A stretch of DNA of 50,078 nucleotides from Saccharibacillus sp. CPCC 101409 (GTDB lineage: Bacteria > Bacillota > Bacilli > Paenibacillales > Paenibacillaceae). Position numbers and translations under genes: made by a program. Location of the stretch: contig NZ_JAULSA010000024.1 in NCBI RefSeq assembly GCF_030518235.1, positions 1 to 50,078 on the forward strand, read 5' to 3'. Positions 37,394-46,589 of the stretch are shown piece after piece. Numbering within the stretch: the first letter of the stretch is position 1; each line of letters opens with the position of its first letter. The notes under the pieces were generated by a model. It had not been told where the DNA came from, did not search any database, and was given only the letters and a program-made list of their open reading frames with translations.

Positions 37394-38698
37394 TTACTCG
37401 CTTCGAGGAGCCGATGCGCCTTCCTTGTTCACGCGCACTTCGATCGCCCGCGCATGGCCTTCCAGCCCTTCGCGCCGGGCCAGCTCGATAATGGTCGCGG
37501 CGTTCTTGAGCAGCGCCTGCTTGCTGTATTGGATCAGGCTCGATTTCTTGATAAAGTCGTCCACGTCGACCGGCGAAGCGAACCGCGCCGTGCCGTTCGT
37601 CGGAATGATATGGTTGGGACCGGCGAAGTAATCGCCGACCGGCTCGGAGCTGTACGGCCCGAGAAAGATCGCGCCCGCGTTCTCGATCAGGCCGAGGTAA
37701 TCGATCGGGCTTTGCACCATGACTTCCAGGTGCTCCGGCGCCAGCCGGTTCACAACGTCGATGCCTTCCTCGACGCTGCCGGTCACGATGATCGCGCCGT
37801 AATTCTCGACCGAAGCCCGCGCGATCGCTTCGCGCGGCAGCCGCGCAAGCTGCCGTTCTACCTCGGCGGCGACGGATTCCGCCAGCCGCTCCGACGTCGC
37901 GACGAGGATCGCCGACGCCAGCTCGTCGTGCTCCGCCTGCGACAGCAGGTCGGCCGCCACGTATTCCGGGTCGGCCGTTTCGTCCGCCAGGACGACGATC
38001 TCGCTCGGTCCGGCCAGGCTGTCGATATCGACCAGCCCGTACACTTCGCGCTTCGCCAGCGCGACGTAGATATTGCCGGGACCGCAGATCTTGTCCACGC
38101 GATCGATGCTCGCGGTGCCGTACGCCAGCGCGGCGATCGCCTGCGCGCCGCCGACCCGGTAGATCTCGGTCACGCCGGCTTCGGCGGCGGCGACCAGAAT
38201 ATACGGGTCGATGCCTTCCCGGCCGCCCGTCGCCGGCGGGGTGACCATGACGATCTCCGGCACGCCCGCCACCTGGGCGGGAATCACGTTCATCAGCACC
38301 GAGGACGGGTAGGCGGCTTTGCCGCCCGGCACATACACGCCGACCCGTCGCAGCGGCCGGATAATCTGGCCCAGCAGGCTGCCGTCCGGCTGCAGTTCCA
38401 TCCAGGAATTGCGCTTCTGCTTCTCGTGGAACGCGCGGATATTGGCCGCCGCGGCCGCGATCGCTTCGACAAAAGACGGCTCGACCCGTTCGTAAGCCGC
38501 TTTCAGTTCCCGGTCCGTCACCCGAAGCCGAGACGCTTCCAGCTTCGTACGGTCGAGGCTTTCCGTATAGCGCAGCAGCGCCGCGTCGCCTTCGGCCTTG
38601 ATATCGCCGACGATCTTCTTGACCGCCTCGATCTGCTCTTCCGAACCGTATTCCACGTCCCGGCGCAGATCGAACTGCGCCGCCGGTACTATCTTCAT
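37394..38698 (-). CDS. hisD: Histidinol dehydrogenase
   Basis: NAD and zinc-dependent enzyme that makes histidine from histidinol in two oxidations. The 434-residue product has the family blocks VYVPGGKAAYPSSVLMN, VGGAQAIAALAYGT, DKICGPGNIYVALAK, SQAEHDELASAILV, RLAPEHLEVM and DYFAGPNHIIPTNGTARF. GGGAGG precedes the ATG. It lies about 90 bases after hisG. Standard length. Confidence 0.97.
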   Translation of the reverse strand: MKIVPAAQFDLRRDVEYGSEEQIEAVKKIVGDIKAEGDAALLRYTESLDRTKLEASRLRVTDRELKAAYERVEPSFVEAIAAAAANIRAFHEKQKRNSWMELQPDGSLLGQIIRPLRRVGVYVPGGKAAYPSSVLMNVIPAQVAGVPEIVMVTPPATGGREGIDPYILVAAAEAGVTEIYRVGGAQAIAALAYGTASIDRVDKICGPGNIYVALAKREVYGLVDIDSLAGPSEIVVLADETADPEYVAADLLSQAEHDELASAILVATSERLAESVAAEVERQLARLPREAIARASVENYGAIIVTGSVEEGIDVVNRLAPEHLEVMVQSPIDYLGLIENAGAIFLGPYSSEPVGDYFAGPNHIIPTNGTARFASPVDVDDFIKKSSLIQYSKQALLKNAATIIELARREGLEGHARAIEVRVNKEGASAPRSE

Positions 38699-38787
38699 GA
38701 TCGTTCCTCCCGCTGTCCGTTTGCGGCGAAGCCGTTGTATCGTCCGCTCCGCCGTCTATCCTATCTATAAGCTGCCCGGTCCCGCCA

Positions 38788-39426
38788 TCAAACCTTCGCC
38801 GTGCCCGGCATCACCGTTTCCAGCCGGTCGCACAATTCCTGGATCGCCGTATTCTTCATCCGGTAGCTGACCCGGTTGGCGATCAGGCGGCTGGTAATGC
38901 CGAAGATGCTTTCGCGTTCGACCAGCCCGTTTTCTTTGAGCGTCTGCCCCGTCTCGACCATATCGACGATCCGGTCGGCCAGCCCGATCAGCGGCGCCAG
39001 CTCGATCGAGCCGTTCAGCTTGATGACTTCCACCTGCTCGCCCTGCTCGCGGAAATACCGCGTCGCCACGTTCGGGTACTTGGTCGCCACGCGCAGATGG
39101 ATGCCCGGCTGCCAGTCCGGCAGCGCGATCACCGACATGCGGCAGCGCGCGATGCCCAGGTCCAGCAGCTCGTACACGTCGCGGTTCTCTTCGAGCAGCA
39201 CGTCTTTGCCGACGATGCCGATATCGGCCACCCCGTACTCGACGTAGGTCGGCACATCGACCGGCTTCGCCATAATAAACTCCATATTCGCTTCCGGAAT
39301 CGGAATCACCAGCCGGCGCGAATCGTCCACATCGTCCGGAATGACGATACCCGCCTCGCGGAACAGCTGCGAAGCCTTTTTATAGATGCGCCCTTTCGGC
39401 ATCGCGACTTTCAGCGCTTCCGTCAT
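38788..39426 (-). CDS. hisG: ATP phosphoribosyltransferase, short catalytic subunit
   Basis: Joins ATP and PRPP in the first, feedback-controlled step of histidine synthesis. At 212 residues it is the short form, which lacks the C-terminal histidine-binding domain and needs HisZ as regulatory partner; hisZ is present upstream. Motifs: [21 protein letters not shown] and the PRPP site region [21 protein letters not shown] precedes the ATG. It is separated from hisZ by 577 bases that contain repeat array V, an unusual break in this operon. Confidence 0.96.
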   Translation of the reverse strand: MTEALKVAMPKGRIYKKASQLFREAGIVIPDDVDDSRRLVIPIPEANMEFIMAKPVDVPTYVEYGVADIGIVGKDVLLEENRDVYELLDLGIARCRMSVIALPDWQPGIHLRVATKYPNVATRYFREQGEQVEVIKLNGSIELAPLIGLADRIVDMVETGQTLKENGLVERESIFGITSRLIANRVSYRMKNTAIQELCDRLETVMPGTAKV

Positions 39427-39529
39427 GGTTTTCTCCTCCTTTACGGTATATCTTCAAACGTTATATTTTCAAATCCAGTACCTTTAGCGTTGACAAGAGA
39501 CCGGCGCCGGTCCAGCCCGGCCTGATTGC

Positions 39530-39717
39530 TACGTTGACAAAAAGTCAACGTACCGTACAAAAAACACATTTTATTATGGTTACGCTGCTTATTAAGCAAT
39601 GTAGAAGTGCAAAACCGGCTGTTTGATCTCCCGAATCCGCTCCAGGTTGCTTTTTCGGCAATGCAGCTGCTTCTGATACCAAAATTCCGCCGCTACGTTG
39701 TCAAAAAAGCAACCTAG
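39530..39717. repeat. Intergenic repeat array V (family B-like palindromes) between hisZ and hisG
   Basis: Three clear palindromic units have their TACG at 39530 (perfect TACGTTGAC-N5-GTCAACGTA), 39581 and 39694; a degenerate one aligns at 39643 (AGGTTGC...GGCAATG). Distances are 51, 62 and 51 bases, the geometry of the other arrays. Beyond it, 39718-40003 shows no convincing gene or signal. Confidence 0.75.
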
Positions 39718-40003
39718 CAGCTTGTCTCGACAGATACAAGATTCGCCGACAGAGACTTCGTGCACGACCCATACCTAAAGTCTCGGCCCGCTTCGCCCTT
39801 CAAGCACGTACAAAGCATTCGGACGTAAACCTCGCGTTCGAGCAAAACAAGCCGTTGATTGCTATAAGTTAAGTTCGGCCCGCCGCGCTCACGGATGACT
39901 CGCCATGATCGCACGCTGTAAGAAGGCTTCATGGAATTCCGATTCTCACTATTTTGCTTGTTTGCCTCTTGGATGCCCGCACATGCTGACAGTACCTTAT
40001 GAC

Positions 40004-41422
40004 TCAGTCCTTGCCCGCCGGCTGATTCTCGCCGGTGAAGCGCAGCACGCGGCTGTACCGGCCGCTCGCTTCTCCGCTTGCCGGCTCGGCAGCCGAGCCG
40101 ACAAGATCGGGAATGCCGATCACCCGAGGCTCGGCGTCCCGGGCCGCTGCGCCGCCGGGACCGCCGGCGAATCGCGCCGCCTGGCCTTCCGGCTCCGCGC
40201 CGCCTGCGGCGGCCCAAGCCTCCGCTTGGTCGTCCGGCCCGATTACCGGACGCGCCGCAGTTACGCGGCCTATCGCGCCGCCGTCATCGGCCGGCGCTCC
40301 CGCCGCTGCGCCAGGCTCCGCATTCAGCCGCGTCACCGCCGCCCGGCCTTCGCCGCGCAGCCGGCGCGCTTCGGCCAGCGCTTCCGCGCGGCGCGGCGCG
40401 TCGTACACGATCAGTACCGGCCGCTCTTCGTCGGCGTCCGAATATTCCACGCCGTCCAGGATCCGGCTGGTCTTGAGCGCGAAGCCCGTCGCCGGCACGT
40501 CCCGGCCGAACTGCCGCAGCAGATTGTCGTAGCGCCCGCCGCTGCATACCGGGAAGCCCAGTTCGGCGGCGTAGCCTTCGAACACCATGCCCGTATAATA
40601 CGAGAAATCCCCGATCATCGTCAGATCGATCAGTACATGCTCGGACACGCCGTAGTCGTCCAGCGCTTCCCATACGCTGCACAGATGCCGCAGCGACTCC
40701 AGCGCGAGCGGGTGGCGGCTGAGCTTTGCCGCCTGCTCACATACCTCGCGGCCGCCGCGCAGCCGCAGGATGCCCTCCAGCTCGCTCTGCTGCTCGGGCC
40801 CAAGACCGAGCGCGCCGGCGGCTTCGCGGAAGCCGACGTAATCGCGGTGCAGCAGGCGCTCTTTCAGCGCCAGCTGGTCCTCCTCGCGGCCGGGCAGCGC
40901 CTCGTCGAACAGCCCGTTCAAGAACCCGACATGCCCGAGCGCGAATCGGAACGATTTCACGCCGGCGGCCCGGAGCGAAGCAATCGCCAGCGCCACCACC
41001 TCGGCGTCCGCCTCCGGCGTGCTGTCCCCGACCAGCTCGACGCCGGTCTGGAAGAACTCCGCTTCGCGTCCCGCTTCTTCTTCGATTGCGCGGAACACGT
41101 TCGCGTGGTACGAGAGCCGCAGCGGCAGCGGCTCCTCGCGCAGCAGCGAAGAGGCAACACGCGCAATCGGCGCGGTCATGTCCGAGCGCAGCACCAGCGT
41201 CTGCCCGCGGTTGTTGAGCAGCTTGTACAGCTTGCGGTCCGATGTGGAACTCGCGATGCCCACCGTATCGTAATATTCCATCGTCGGCGTCTTGATCGGA
41301 TTGTAGCCCCAGTTCGCCATGCAGTCCAGCACGCTGCGTTCGATCCGGCGCAGCCGCTTCGCCGCGCGCGGCAGATAGTCGCGGACGCCCGCCGGTTTTT
41401 CAAAGCCTTTCGGTTTGGACAC
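40004..41422 (-). CDS. hisZ: ATP phosphoribosyltransferase regulatory subunit
   Basis: A catalytically inactive relative of histidyl-tRNA synthetase that binds histidine and activates short HisG. The 472-residue protein begins VSKPKGFEKPAGVRDYLP and contains the class II core (motif 2-like HANVFRAIEEEAGREAEFFQTGVELVG, FSYYTGMVFEGYAAELG, SGGRYDNLLRQFG). There is no anticodon-binding domain. About 60 residues near 366-430 are a low-complexity Ala/Gly/Pro insertion, which makes it longer than the usual 390-410. The GTG at 41422 is chosen since AGGGG lies eight bases before it; a GTG three codons upstream overlaps that site. It is the first his gene. Confidence 0.93.
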   Translation of the reverse strand: MSKPKGFEKPAGVRDYLPRAAKRLRRIERSVLDCMANWGYNPIKTPTMEYYDTVGIASSTSDRKLYKLLNNRGQTLVLRSDMTAPIARVASSLLREEPLPLRLSYHANVFRAIEEEAGREAEFFQTGVELVGDSTPEADAEVVALAIASLRAAGVKSFRFALGHVGFLNGLFDEALPGREEDQLALKERLLHRDYVGFREAAGALGLGPEQQSELEGILRLRGGREVCEQAAKLSRHPLALESLRHLCSVWEALDDYGVSEHVLIDLTMIGDFSYYTGMVFEGYAAELGFPVCSGGRYDNLLRQFGRDVPATGFALKTSRILDGVEYSDADEERPVLIVYDAPRRAEALAEARRLRGEGRAAVTRLNAEPGAAAGAPADDGGAIGRVTAARPVIGPDDQAEAWAAAGGAEPEGQAARFAGGPGGAAARDAEPRVIGIPDLVGSAAEPASGEASGRYSRVLRFTGENQPAGKD

Positions 41423-41696
41423 TTCGTTCACCCCTGTCGGTTACTTTCGGCAGGATCCGGATTCCGGTCCGGCCCCAGCCTCTCTCTTCATCTATACCCA
41501 CCATATCGAAAAGCCCTCTCCGGGGCAACTTCGGAATTCGCTTCGTCCGGTCTTTTCCAACCGGAATCAAGTATTCTCAACTTCAACCGCTTTAATATGG
41601 TACAGTGATAACATGGTAACAAAATAAAGCGTACGCCTATATTAGCATTTCCCGGCGGGCGGAGTCAATCGGGCTCTGCTTTGTACGTAAAACAAG

Positions 41697-41731
41697 AAAG
41701 CCCTTATCCGCGGCAGGCGGAAAAGGGCTTT
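41697..41731 (-). terminator. Terminator after the acyltransferase gene
   Basis: AAAGCCCTTATCCGC pairs with GCGGAAAAGGGCTTT with one mismatch, followed by a T-rich tract on the minus strand. It divides the acyltransferase gene from hisZ. The stretch 41423-41696 then forms the hisZ leader; a TTGTTA-N17-CATATT promoter candidate lies on the minus strand near 41593-41621 but is weak. Confidence 0.75.
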
Positions 41732-41845
41732 GGAATATTCAGACTTTGCGCGCGGCCGGCGGAGTCTCCAAGCTTTCCCCCGCTCCCTGCGCGGCGCGTG
41801 CCGCGGGCGTAGGTCCCCGCAAGCCGCGCCGCGCGGCCTCCATGC

Positions 41846-43054
41846 TCAGACGTTCCGTTCGGTCGCCGTCGCCGGCGCCGCGGGACCCGTCTTCTTTTTA
41901 CGCAGAGAAGCCGGGACGTTGCCCAGCAGCACCCACGCCCCCGGGATCCAGCGCAGAATGGACTGCGTGACGATCCAGGACACGATCAGCGCGCTGAGCA
42001 GGCCGCCGTAGACCCACAGGAAATACGATACCGAACCCAGATGCACATGGCTGAAGAACCAGTCTTTCGTATCGCGGTAATAGCCCAGCACGAGCGGGTG
42101 GACCAGATACACGGCAAACGACAGCTCCCCGAGCCGCGTCAATCCTTTGACGATCCACTTCGGCGCTCTGCGGTACAGCAGGAACGAGACTCGCATCAGC
42201 ACCAGCGCCGTGAGCAGCGTATGCACATTCCAGATCAGCTCGTAGTAGAGCGAATTGGCGACCAGGCCGTGCAGCCGCACTTCCTGATAGAACCAGACGT
42301 CCACGACCACGACCGCAAACCACGAGATCCACAGGACCGTATTCCAGAACTTCGCTTTGGCGGACAGGTCTTTGAAATCGTTCATCATCCAGCTGCGCAC
42401 CTTGTCGAAATGGATCGCGAGGAACGCGCCCATCATATAGTAAGACAAGTAGGTGATCGCAAGGCTGCCTTTGGTCGCGTACTGCAAATCGTATTTGTTC
42501 CAGAACACGAAGCCCCACTGGAGCAGCAGGCCGATCGGAATCGCCCAGCGCGCAATCCATTTGGAGGACTTGAACAGGATCAGCATCAGCGGGAACAGGA
42601 TATAGAACTGCACACTGATGTACACGAAATACAGATGCGTATACGCCGTGCCTTCACGCAGGTTTTTCCAGTAGCGCGGCAGCATTTCGGAGAACTCCTG
42701 CGTCCCGAGCGTACCCGCCACATGCATCTTGTAAATAAAATACACGGCGGAGATCAGCACGTACGGCAGCAGGATGTACAGCATCCGCTTTTTGTAGAAC
42801 CCTCCGACCAGCTTGCCGTTTACCGGACGACTGAAGTAATTGTAGAACAACACGAAACTGCTCAGCATGATAAACGAAGGCGTACCATATCTGAAAAACG
42901 CGTTAAGAAAATTGATCAGATAAAAAGCTTTCAAATTCACCGATTCCACAGTGGCAAAGGACGTCGAGTGCACATGAAGAACACCCAGAATAGCCAGTGC
43001 GCGGAAAGTATCGAGCTGCGGCAGCCTTTCTTTCTTGATTGAAACCGAACTCAC
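41846..43054 (-). CDS. Membrane acyltransferase (acyltransferase 3 family)
   Basis: A 402-residue integral membrane protein with about ten hydrophobic segments. It opens with the acyltransferase-3 pattern RLPQLDTFRALAILGVLHVHS, including the conserved Arg and His, followed by the TPSFIMLSSFVLF segment. Proteins of this type O-acetylate cell-surface polysaccharides or act on antibiotics and teichoic acids; the acceptor cannot be predicted. Start is a GTG at 43054 with AAGGGAG eight bases upstream. It lies between yvoF and hisZ, which are adjacent in Bacillus subtilis, so it is an insertion into a conserved order. It has its own terminator. Confidence 0.85.
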   Translation of the reverse strand: MSSVSIKKERLPQLDTFRALAILGVLHVHSTSFATVESVNLKAFYLINFLNAFFRYGTPSFIMLSSFVLFYNYFSRPVNGKLVGGFYKKRMLYILLPYVLISAVYFIYKMHVAGTLGTQEFSEMLPRYWKNLREGTAYTHLYFVYISVQFYILFPLMLILFKSSKWIARWAIPIGLLLQWGFVFWNKYDLQYATKGSLAITYLSYYMMGAFLAIHFDKVRSWMMNDFKDLSAKAKFWNTVLWISWFAVVVVDVWFYQEVRLHGLVANSLYYELIWNVHTLLTALVLMRVSFLLYRRAPKWIVKGLTRLGELSFAVYLVHPLVLGYYRDTKDWFFSHVHLGSVSYFLWVYGGLLSALIVSWIVTQSILRWIPGAWVLLGNVPASLRKKKTGPAAPATATERNV

Positions 43055-43152
43055 CTTTACTGCTCCCTTCTTCTGCTTGTTGCTTCCTTCGCAATTATAA
43101 ACCGAAGAAGGCAGTCGGTGTGCCGTTTTCCGGTTTTTTCAGAAAATATTAA

Positions 43153-43656
43153 TTAATTCGGCTGCTCCGGCGTCTTGCGCTCCAGCACCCGCAGCGGATT
43201 GCCGCCGACGAACGTCCCCGCGTCCACGTCCCGGTGCACGACCGATCCGGCCGCGACCACCGCGCCGTCCCCGATCGTGACGCCGGGCAGAATCGTCGAG
43301 TTGGCCCCGATCATCACCTCGTCCCCGATCACGACCTCGCCGAGCCGGTATTCGCGGATCAGGTACTCGTGCGCCAGGATGGTCGTATTGTAGCCGATCA
43401 CCGTATTGCGTCCGATCGTAATCTTTTCCGGAAAAAACACATCGACCATGACCATAAGCCCGAAAGCCGTATCCCGGCCCACTTTCATGTGGAGGATACG
43501 GCGGTAGATCCAATTTTTCAGTTCCAGGATCGGGCAGTAGCGAGCAAGCTGGATAAACACGAAGTTTTTGACACCTTTCCACGGGCTGACCGTCTTGTAA
43601 ATCTGGCGCAGCGCGTTCGGGCCTTCGTCGACGAAACGGCGTTCCGTTCTTCTCAT
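43153..43656 (-). CDS. yvoF: Hexapeptide-repeat O-acetyltransferase
   Basis: A 167-residue left-handed beta-helix acetyltransferase. The C-terminal half shows hexapeptide repeats (ITIGRNTVIGYNTTI, EVVIGDEVMIGANSTILPGVTIGDGAVVAAGSVV) ending in the GNPLRVLERK tail typical of CoA-dependent acetyltransferases. Its position after ppaX, and the four-base ATGA overlap with it, match YvoF of Bacillus subtilis, whose acceptor is unknown. No signal peptide. Confidence 0.85.
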   Translation of the reverse strand: MRRTERRFVDEGPNALRQIYKTVSPWKGVKNFVFIQLARYCPILELKNWIYRRILHMKVGRDTAFGLMVMVDVFFPEKITIGRNTVIGYNTTILAHEYLIREYRLGEVVIGDEVMIGANSTILPGVTIGDGAVVAAGSVVHRDVDAGTFVGGNPLRVLERKTPEQPN

Positions 43657-44306
43657 GACTGCACCCGCTCCGTTCCGGTCAGCGCATACAGGTCCCGCAT
43701 ATCGCGCAGCATATAATCCGGATTGTAGCCGGACAGCGTCTGCTCGCCTTTGAGCGACCAGGCGACGGCGGCGGCGCGCACGCCGGCATTCTGCGCCGAC
43801 TTGATATCCGCCGGACTGTCGCCGACCATCAGCGCCGTTTCCTTGCTCGCGCCGAGCTGCTCCAGCGCTTTGAGCACCGGTTCGGCGTGCGGCTTGGGAT
43901 GCGTCACGTCGGTGACGGTGACGACCGCGTCCATGTAGCGGTACAGATCGAACATCTCCAGCACCTTCATGCTGGTGGGCCGGATCTTGGTGGTCACCAC
44001 GCCGAGACGGATACCGGCCGCGTGCAGGTTTTGCACGACTTCCTGCACATGCGGAAACGGTTTGACCATCGCGTCGTGATGCGCCAGATTGTAAGTCCGG
44101 TACGCTTTCTCCAATTCGGCGACATCCTGAAGACCGGAGAACACGCGCAGCTGGTTCTGAAGCGTTGTGCCCATATGCGGAATAATCGTTTCCCGCGTCA
44201 GCGGAATATCGCTCATCGTATGCATAAACGAATCGATAATAAGCTGGTTGGTATCGATAATCGTGCCGTCCAGATCGAACAGGACCGTTTTTATTGTGCC
44301 GCTCAT
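43653..44306 (-). CDS. ppaX: Pyrophosphatase PpaX
   Basis: A 217-residue HAD-family phosphatase that in Bacillus hydrolyses the pyrophosphate made when HprK dephosphorylates HPr-Ser46-P. Motif I is FDLDGTI with Asp10 and Asp12; VVTTKIRP is motif II; HPKPHAEPV supplies the motif III Lys; MVGDSPADI is motif IV. Length equals the Bacillus protein. The ATG at 44306 follows AAGGAG with nine bases. It lies in the hprK-lgt-ppaX-yvoF order and overlaps yvoF by four bases. Confidence 0.93.
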   Translation of the reverse strand: MSGTIKTVLFDLDGTIIDTNQLIIDSFMHTMSDIPLTRETIIPHMGTTLQNQLRVFSGLQDVAELEKAYRTYNLAHHDAMVKPFPHVQEVVQNLHAAGIRLGVVTTKIRPTSMKVLEMFDLYRYMDAVVTVTDVTHPKPHAEPVLKALEQLGASKETALMVGDSPADIKSAQNAGVRAAAVAWSLKGEQTLSGYNPDYMLRDMRDLYALTGTERVQS

Positions 44307-44313
44307 GCTGTAT

Positions 44314-45450
44314 TCACTCCTTGCGTCGATCTTGTTCGGACCGGACGGACGGCGATTCTTTATCGCTTCCGTATACCCGGGTTTCCGTAGACTCGTCCGA
44401 AACCGGCTTTGTATCGGCGCCGGACGCTCCGCGCAGCGTGTCGATCCGCCGCGTATCGGCAAGATCGGCGTCGGACGCTTCCGAAGTTTCCACGCGATGG
44501 CGGTCGTCGACGGCCGGCAGCGCGGTTTCCGCTTTGGAAGAGACAATCGGATCGGAATAGCGGATGTTGGCCTGCCCGTTCTTGCGGCGCACGATAATCA
44601 GCGCAATCGCGACGACGAAGAATACGATCGCCAGCAGCTGCGAGATGCGGACGTTGCCGTAAGCCGGATCGAGATAACCCTCCTGAAAACCGAACCAGGT
44701 CATCGGCGTCCACAGCGTATGGATAAACGAAGCCAGCCAGTCCGGTCCCTGGAACGCCAGGCTGTCGGTGCGCAGCGCTTCGATAAAGAAGCGGCCGATT
44801 GCGTACCAGATAAAGTAGCCGATAAAGATTTCGCCCGCGCGCACGAATTTGCGGCGGCGGATAATAAAGATCAGGATAATCCCGAGCAGGTTCCAACACG
44901 ATTCGTACAGGAATGTCGGATGATGATAAACGCCCTGGATATTCATCTGGTTGACGATGAAGTCCGGCAGATGCAGCGAGTTCCGCAGAAAGCCTTCGGT
45001 CGTCTCGCCGCCGTACGCTTCCTGATTGACGAAGTTGCCCCAGCGGCCGATCAGCTGGCCGGCCAACAGGCCCGGCGCGCAGAGGTCGGCGATTCGCCAG
45101 AAGCTGTAACCTTTGATCCGCGTATAGATAATCGCGCACAGTACTGCGCCGATCAGCGCGCCGTAGATCGCGATTCCGCCTTCCCAGATCGCGAAGACTT
45201 TAAGCGGATTGTCCTTGTACTGGTCCCACTGGAACGCGACGTAGTAGATCCGCGCGCAGATGACCGCGGACGGCACGCCGAACAGCAGAATGTCCATAAA
45301 CAGCTCCGGCGGAAGACCGAAGCGCTTGCCCTCCTGCATGGCAATCAGCATGCCGACCACGGCGCCGAGTCCCAGAATCAGTCCGTACCAGTGTACGGCC
45401 AGCGGGCCGATATTGAAGGCGATCGGATTGATCGCCAGAAGTGCCCCCAT
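44314..45450 (-). CDS. lgt: Phosphatidylglycerol-prolipoprotein diacylglyceryl transferase
   Basis: Membrane enzyme that adds diacylglycerol to the cysteine of prolipoproteins. The 378-residue protein has seven predicted membrane segments up to about residue 300 and the Lgt signature GRWGNFVNQEAYGG with HPTFLYES and the VHWYGLI N-terminal motif. After the last segment come about 75 hydrophilic, acidic and Ser/Asp/Glu-rich residues, absent from the 269-residue Bacillus enzyme. The stop lies seven bases before the ppaX ATG; the start is 12 bases after hprK, so the three form an operon. Confidence 0.95.
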   Translation of the reverse strand: MGALLAINPIAFNIGPLAVHWYGLILGLGAVVGMLIAMQEGKRFGLPPELFMDILLFGVPSAVICARIYYVAFQWDQYKDNPLKVFAIWEGGIAIYGALIGAVLCAIIYTRIKGYSFWRIADLCAPGLLAGQLIGRWGNFVNQEAYGGETTEGFLRNSLHLPDFIVNQMNIQGVYHHPTFLYESCWNLLGIILIFIIRRRKFVRAGEIFIGYFIWYAIGRFFIEALRTDSLAFQGPDWLASFIHTLWTPMTWFGFQEGYLDPAYGNVRISQLLAIVFFVVAIALIIVRRKNGQANIRYSDPIVSSKAETALPAVDDRHRVETSEASDADLADTRRIDTLRGASGADTKPVSDESTETRVYGSDKESPSVRSEQDRRKE

Positions 45451-45462
45451 GCTTCTTCCCCC

Positions 45463-46401
45463 TTAGTCCAGATCGTCCATATCGTCGGCGATCGTCGCCG
45501 TCAATTTGTGCGTAAACTGCTGCGCCGCATTGAAGCCCATCCGTTTCAACCGGAAGTTCATCGCCGCCACTTCGATAATCACCGCCAGGTTTCGGCCCGG
45601 ACGGACCGGCACGGTCACGAGCGGCACATCCGTATCGATGATGCGCGTCGTTTCTTCGTCGAGTCCCAGACGGTCGTACTGCTTGTCCGGCTGCCAGTTC
45701 TCCAGGCGAACGACCAGCGTGATCCGCTTATGGTTGCGGATTGCGCCCGCTCCGAACAGCGTCATCACATTGATGATGCCGACCCCGCGGATTTCGAGCA
45801 GGTGGCGGATCAGCTCCGGCGCCGTGCCGTCGAGCTGGTTATCCGCGCTCTGGCGGATTTCCACGGCATCGTCGGCGATCAGCCGGTGGCCTCGCTTGAC
45901 CAATTCCAGCGCCGTTTCGCTCTTGCCGATGCCGCTGCTGCCGGTAATAATGATACCGACCCCGTATACGTCGACCAGCACGCCGTGGATCGTCGTCGTC
46001 GGAGCCAGCTTGCGCTCCAGGAAATCGGTTACGCGGCTGGACAGACTGGTCGTCGACATGCCGCTGCGCAGCACGGGAATATCGCGTTCCGCTCCAAGCT
46101 GAATCAGTTCTTCCGGCACGTCAAAAGACCGGGTGACGATAATGCACGGCGTCTCCTCGTTACAGAGCCGGCTCATCCGGTCCAGTTTGTCTTCTTTCGA
46201 CAGCATATGATAAAAAGTCAGCTCGGTCTTGCCCAGCAGTTGAATGCGCTCCGGCGAATGATACTCGAAGTATCCGGCCATTTCGAGCCCCGGCCGATTC
46301 AAATCGTCGACGGCGATCGGACGGCGCAGCCCCTTCTCGCCCGATACGACCTCGAACTGAAATTGCTGAACCAGCTCGGACACCTTTACCTTTTTAGCCA
46401 T
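45463..46401 (-). CDS. hprK: HPr kinase/phosphorylase
   Basis: Bifunctional hexameric enzyme that phosphorylates HPr on Ser46 with ATP or pyrophosphate and reverses it with phosphate, controlling carbon catabolite repression. The 312-residue product has the Walker [10 protein letters not shown] near 153-161 and the HprK signature [18 protein letters not shown], then [15 protein letters not shown]. First gene of hprK-lgt-ppaX-yvoF; its partner HPr-like gene lies at 19643-19912. Typical length and order. Confidence 0.97.
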   Translation of the reverse strand: MAKKVKVSELVQQFQFEVVSGEKGLRRPIAVDDLNRPGLEMAGYFEYHSPERIQLLGKTELTFYHMLSKEDKLDRMSRLCNEETPCIIVTRSFDVPEELIQLGAERDIPVLRSGMSTTSLSSRVTDFLERKLAPTTTIHGVLVDVYGVGIIITGSSGIGKSETALELVKRGHRLIADDAVEIRQSADNQLDGTAPELIRHLLEIRGVGIINVMTLFGAGAIRNHKRITLVVRLENWQPDKQYDRLGLDEETTRIIDTDVPLVTVPVRPGRNLAVIIEVAAMNFRLKRMGFNAAQQFTHKLTATIADDMDDLD

Positions 46402-46535
46402 TCCGTATTCTTCCCTTCTCCTGTCTCATGGTCGTTCTGTATTCCGGTATGGAAACGTACAGCTTTTACCCCTATCTCATTCATCGTAAAGGAAATACGG
46501 GTTGAAAGCAATGCCAGGTCGCCATACCGGCGGAA

Positions 46536-46560
46536 ACAAAAAGCCGCCCCGAAGGGCGGC
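46536..46560 (-). terminator. Terminator after the MsmX-type gene
   Basis: GCCGCCC-CGAA-GGGCGGC, a perfect seven-pair stem with a tetraloop, followed by five T residues on the minus strand, about 30 bases after the stop at 46590. Confidence 0.9.
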
Positions 46561-46589
46561 CCGATGTTCAAGTCGAGACAGCGTCGAAA

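Noticed and set aside
39714..39932. A 72-codon minus-strand frame between hisG and hisZ
   Set aside because: No ribosome binding site and no recognisable domain; it overlaps the end of repeat array V. It may be a remnant but cannot be supported as a gene.
41423..41640. T-box riboswitch before hisZ
   Set aside because: The leader lacks a T-box GGTGG-ACCGCG-type antiterminator sequence and a convincing terminator; AGGGGTGAACG is only the ribosome binding site region.
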